Of a stretch of 64,000 bases of DNA, positions 60,552-64,000 are shown piece after piece. Under the pieces are notes generated by a model. The model was not told the origin of the DNA. It searched no databases and was given only the letters and a program-made list of their open reading frames with translations. Position numbers and translations under genes: made by a program. Origin of the DNA: Lantana camara (Eukaryota > Streptophyta > Magnoliopsida > Lamiales > Verbenaceae); assembly GCA_037501455.1 (NCBI GenBank), contig CM074864.1:57417001-57481000 (forward strand), in the 5' to 3' direction. Position 1 is the first letter of the stretch. Each line of letters starts with the position of its first letter.

Positions 60552-61859
60552 TTACCCCCGACTCAAGTGCGAAGCAAGAGCATCTCTAACTCTCTTCCCA
60601 CTTTCATCGTCCTCTCCATAAAACATAGGAAACTTCATATCTCTACAACATTCAACGTTCTCCTCAGGCAATACCTCACTGCACTTGATGAGAAAATTGT
60701 GCAGTAAACAGCACGCCACGATCACGAAGGGGAAAGCCTCCTGGGATTGCTCCTTCCATTTCTTCCCCAAAAGCTTCCATCTTTTCTTGACCTTCGTAAA
60801 GGCCATTTCCACCAACTCCATCCCTTTACCGTGCACATGATTAAATGCCATTTCCGAAGCGCTCAACTCTTTGTTCCTGTTGCCGAAGGGTGTTAGAAGC
60901 CAAGGTAAAAGAGGATAACATGAATCACCCAAGATATACTGAGGAATTGGATTGCTCGAATTTAATTCGAATGGAGGGCCGTTTAAGTATTCCTTTGAAT
61001 CCTCAATCCCATGAAAAAGCTTTGAGTTTTTCAAAACATCTTCTGGTTTTTTACTCCCGGGCCAACCTGCTGACACATCTAAGAACCTCCCTTCGGAGTC
61101 CACCAATGCCTGAACTAACAGAGACCCATTTTCCCCCATTGAAAAGTTATCCAATTCGAACTTCTCAATCCCCAGAACTCCGCAACAGTTGGGCAAAGAA
61201 ATCCACCCAAAACCTACGATAATTCGATTTATATCTGAGTTGAACTCAAATAAATGACCAAGATTTTCCACAATTGCTTTGCACACTGAATAAAAAGCTC
61301 TGCAAGCCGTGGGAGAATCAAGAGAGAAGCGGCGAGAAACAGCAGAGAAGGATGCTGCGTGTGATAACCTGAAAAGGGTTGCAGCAAGAGCAGCATTGGG
61401 CGGCAATGGGTGGAGAGACGAAGTCAAAGAAGGAGTGAGAAGCCGGAGGAGGAGAGTGAAAGAAGGTTTAGAGATGTTGAAGAACTGGACCCATCTGGGG
61501 TCATTATCAGGAGAAGAGGAGACAAAACAGTCAAACCAATTGCGCTGAGGGGGCGGGGGCAGGGTAGGAGGTATGGGTAGGGAGAGGAGTGAGAGGAGGC
61601 GGGAGAGAGACACAGAGGTGGAGGAGAGAAGGGATTCCAAGGATAGGGATTGGGAGGGCAAGAGCTGGAGTTCATGGTGAATAAGGAAGGAGTGGACGGC
61701 GGAGACAGCTGAGATGAGCTTGGGGATTGTTGTCGAGAGGTGTTTCTGATGGTTAGATTGGGATTCGATGCGATTGACTTGGGTTATGGTTTTGAGTCTC
61801 TTCTTCGGGCCTTTCCTTCTGCCACGCCGTCTCTTGGTGGGTCTGCCGGTCGGGGCCAT
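60552..61859 (-). CDS. ALP1-like domesticated PIF/Harbinger transposase
   Basis: An intact single-exon gene of 435 residues in the HARBI1/ALP1 (DDE_Tnp_4) family. Arabidopsis ALP1 is a former transposase that joins Polycomb complex PRC2. A basic N terminus (KRRRGRRKGPKKR, residues 9-21) looks like a nuclear localisation signal. The DDE fold is seen as SLPNCCGVLGIEKFEL (221-236), ALVDSEGRFLDVSAGWPGS (251-269), LGDSCYPLLPWLLTPFG (310-326) and ELVEMAFTKVKKRW (348-361). Where transposases read GxIDGTH, this one has GVLGIEK, so the first catalytic Asp is replaced (Gly230); Asp312 and Glu351 remain. Loss of one catalytic residue in an intact frame fits a host gene rather than an active transposon. 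No terminal repeats flank it. Confidence 0.88.
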   Translation of the reverse strand: MAPTGRPTKRRRGRRKGPKKRLKTITQVNRIESQSNHQKHLSTTIPKLISAVSAVHSFLIHHELQLLPSQSLSLESLLSSTSVSLSRLLSLLSLPIPPTLPPPPQRNWFDCFVSSSPDNDPRWVQFFNISKPSFTLLLRLLTPSLTSSLHPLPPNAALAATLFRLSHAASFSAVSRRFSLDSPTACRAFYSVCKAIVENLGHLFEFNSDINRIIVGFGWISLPNCCGVLGIEKFELDNFSMGENGSLLVQALVDSEGRFLDVSAGWPGSKKPEDVLKNSKLFHGIEDSKEYLNGPPFELNSSNPIPQYILGDSCYPLLPWLLTPFGNRNKELSASEMAFNHVHGKGMELVEMAFTKVKKRWKLLGKKWKEQSQEAFPFVIVACCLLHNFLIKCSEVLPEENVECCRDMKFPMFYGEDDESGKRVRDALASHLSRG

Positions 61860-61938
61860 TTTGGTGGTGGTGGGGCACGGGTTCTGGAATAAGGTTGCTT
61901 CTACTCCCCAACTGCTTTTGTTACATGAGTGTCCATGA

Positions 61939-62133
61939 ACTCAGAAATTCCAACAAATCTCGGCAACATATTTGTATGCTGGAGATCCATAAAATGAAGC
62001 TAACTGCATGAGGACTCTGAAACACACAATATGAGTTCAGAAATTCCAACAAATCTCAAAAATAATACAAGTAGCCAAGACAAAAGCCACCAAAACAAAC
62101 AAATCAAAGAGTTCAGAAATTCCAACAAATCTC
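61939..62133 (-). repeat. Three dispersed copies of a 23-25-bp motif upstream of the ALP1-like gene
   Basis: TCAGAAATTCCAACAAATCT occurs at about 61941, 62037 and 62113, within 300 bp of the start codon. The copies are identical over about 22 bases. They could be regulatory sites or a decayed tandem repeat. Confidence 0.8.
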
Positions 62134-62319
62134 CAGTACCTAGCAACACCCTGAAGCCATCATAAACTAAGTAAATAATCAACACAGTACAATGCTAATT
62201 TCATCCGTGATTAATCAACAATTGTGAAGAAAAGATTACGAGGCGTTTTCGCTTAAAAACAAAAGAGCATTTCAGCACGCAATTGTTACACCTAAATTGA
62301 AGAAGAAAAAGGAATCAAG

Positions 62320-62965
62320 AATCATTTTTATACTCATATAGATTTGACATACATTATCATTATATCAAACATAACACTTACAGTACATACTACAATAACA
62401 GATCTTAATTCTACATCAAAAGAGAGAAACAAATTAAGCACATAGATACCATAACAATCTTAATGTAAAGGGAAGTATACAGAGAACTCCATAGCATATA
62501 AAGAAAAATTCTGCTAATGAAAAGAGTCATAGAAACAACTCTGAAGGGAAACCAAAATACCTCTCGGACTCCCAGTCGCGCAAGCAAATCTCCGTTATTC
62601 AGAAATTTGGCGGAGAATAAATATTGCTCTTCAAATTGTTGTGGCTTTCTTGCTCGGGAACCCTAGTATGTGGTTTCCAGAAAGCGTTTTTAGGATTTCT
62701 TGCTCGGGAACACATTATTACAAAATTCACAAAACTAAGGGAAAAAAGATTTTAGCTGTAAAAGATAGAGTATAATGCAACAATTGTAAAATAAATACTA
62801 AATATTTCAGAAAAAATAAAAGGAGAAAGAAAAACATCAACCTTTTCTGGGAGGGCTATGGCGGCAGTGAGCGATAGTGTTTGCCTCTTCTCCGGCGGCG
62901 GCGGCGGCGGCGGACAGTGGTGGCTGTGACTACTTTCCGGCTAAGAGCAATTTGGAAGGGAAGAT
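62320..62965 (-). pseudogene. Mosaic of duplicated blocks: CSN6-pseudogene flank plus PMD 5' leader
   Basis: 62320-62600 aligns with 48110-48161 and 48982-49215 (TAAAGGGAAGTAT, CCAGTCGCGCAAG). 62841-62965 aligns with the GC-rich leader of the PMD gene at 52941-53070, with an expanded GGC run (about 62895-62918). No reading frame is kept. It looks like another broken copy of the CSN6-PMD block, with the PMD body deleted. Confidence 0.65.
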
Positions 62966-63059
62966 CTGTATTTTGGGACGAGGGAAAAAAAGTTGTTGAG
63001 AGTGAAAAGAAAAAAGAAACAAAAAAAAAAGAGAAATATGATATATTACCCTCGTGATA

Positions 63060-63740
63060 TCAGAAATTTGCATCTAAAGTCTAAACCCCGTAAAACAAAG
63101 AATTGGTAATCCACCTCCTCTATTTGAAAAAAAGATGGCATTTTAAGTTTTTAACCCACTAAGGTGGGAGTTGTGTATTTAAAAAATGGTTAATTACAAA
63201 TTTTTTTTTTTAATGAAAAGTATCATTAAAAAATTACCTTTTATTTTTAAGAGGGAAAAAAAAATTGTCATCCGAGTTTTGTGTCTTTTTGTAATTTAAT
63301 ATCCAACAAACTTTCGTTGATTACCGCCATCCAATATTTACATTTATGACATACCATCATCTAAACCTTTTTTTTTTAGTGATTGTGAGATGCTTATAAA
63401 ATATACACTTAACTTCTATTTTCATCAAAACCAGTAAACCACTAACAAAAGAAATTAGATGGTGGTAGGTTAACATTGAATGATGGTATGAACCGAAAAT
63501 TTATTGAGATGGTAAATTATAAAAAAGACAAAATTCGGATGACAAAATTTTATTTTTCCTTTTTAAGAAAACACTAAAATGACCAGAAATTTTTTTTTTT
63601 CAGATACTAAATGATAATATTTATCCTACTTTAGGTGACAATCGATAACACTTAAAAGTTGAGATAATAAAATATATAAAAAACTTTAGATGCTAATCCT
63701 TAAAAAAAAAAAAAAAAAGAGGTCATTTTAACACCTAAAA
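63060..63740. repeat. Long imperfect inverted repeat (foldback MITE-like)
   Basis: The left arm near 63270-63350 (TTGTCATCCGAGTTTTGTGTC, then TAATTTAATATCC and ATTACCGCCAT) returns inverted near 63490-63560 (GACAAAATTCGGATGACAAAA). Outer matches such as GCATCTAAAGT (63070) and ACTTTAGATGC (63684) extend it to about 680 bp. The edges and target duplication are unclear. The last 260 bp of the window hold no recognised feature. Confidence 0.65.
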
Positions 63741-64000
63741 GATGGGAGTAGTTGTGTGTACTCGCAGTTGCGAAAATATGATTGATTTAGGCTATTTTAT
63801 CTCTTAATCAGAAGCAAACTGCATTAGCCAGAAGCAATCTCCTAATATCTTTTTTGTTCTTATTATCTAATTAATTTCAGAGGCCATCATATATGATTGT
63901 CCTCTTTATTTTTTTAACTAAAATGTCAATAATGTTCAATGGATATTATTAACATTTTCCAGAAAGTAATAGATATCTGTTAATAATATGTGTCCATAAT

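Overview
The window is nuclear DNA of a flowering plant, most likely a eudicot. R1-type NLR debris, plant-specific gene families (CBL, ARO-type armadillo, plant mobile domain), short-intron genes and dense nested LTR retrotransposons all point that way. The R1-type NLR hints at an asterid such as Lamiales, but that is a guess. There is no rRNA, tRNA gene, CRISPR array or bacterial-type operon.

Four host genes look intact, all on the minus strand. They are a CBL2/3-type calcineurin B-like calcium sensor (4663-7249, 8 coding exons), COP9 signalosome subunit 6 (42994-45628, 9 exons), a MAIN-like plant mobile domain gene (50635-52646, 5 exons), and a single-exon ALP1-like domesticated Harbinger transposase (60552-61859). 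I rebuilt the exons by hand; every junction keeps phase. Two paralogous ARO-type armadillo genes (10568-12364 and 36142-40903) are both broken.

The rest is mostly mobile DNA. From left to right: a decayed Copia element sitting in an R1-type NLR pseudogene (1-3456); a SINE in a CBL intron; a foldback element (8360-8745); a hAT MITE (9566-10159); a deletion-derivative hAT (13733-21515) that hosts two approximately 3-3.8 kb LTR-like insertions; a nearly full-length Tat-lineage Ty3/gypsy element (22477-35324) with 813-bp LTRs, an AAATG target duplication and a spliced antisense gene; a third LTR-like insertion splitting the second ARO gene (36475-39445); a Tourist-like MITE (48162-48978); a MULE remnant (about 54980-55540); and a composite of a long LTR and a TRIM (55706-59761).

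ARO, CSN6 and plant-mobile-domain sequences recur in the same order in several states of decay. This suggests that an ancestral ARO-CSN6-PMD block was duplicated and then eroded by deletions and insertions. The most unusual signals are the LTR/TRIM chimera with one shared target duplication, conserved inverted motifs and palindrome clusters in the long LTR family, the spliced antisense gene and hairpin-bearing tandem repeats of the Tat element, and the lost first catalytic Asp of the ALP1-like protein.
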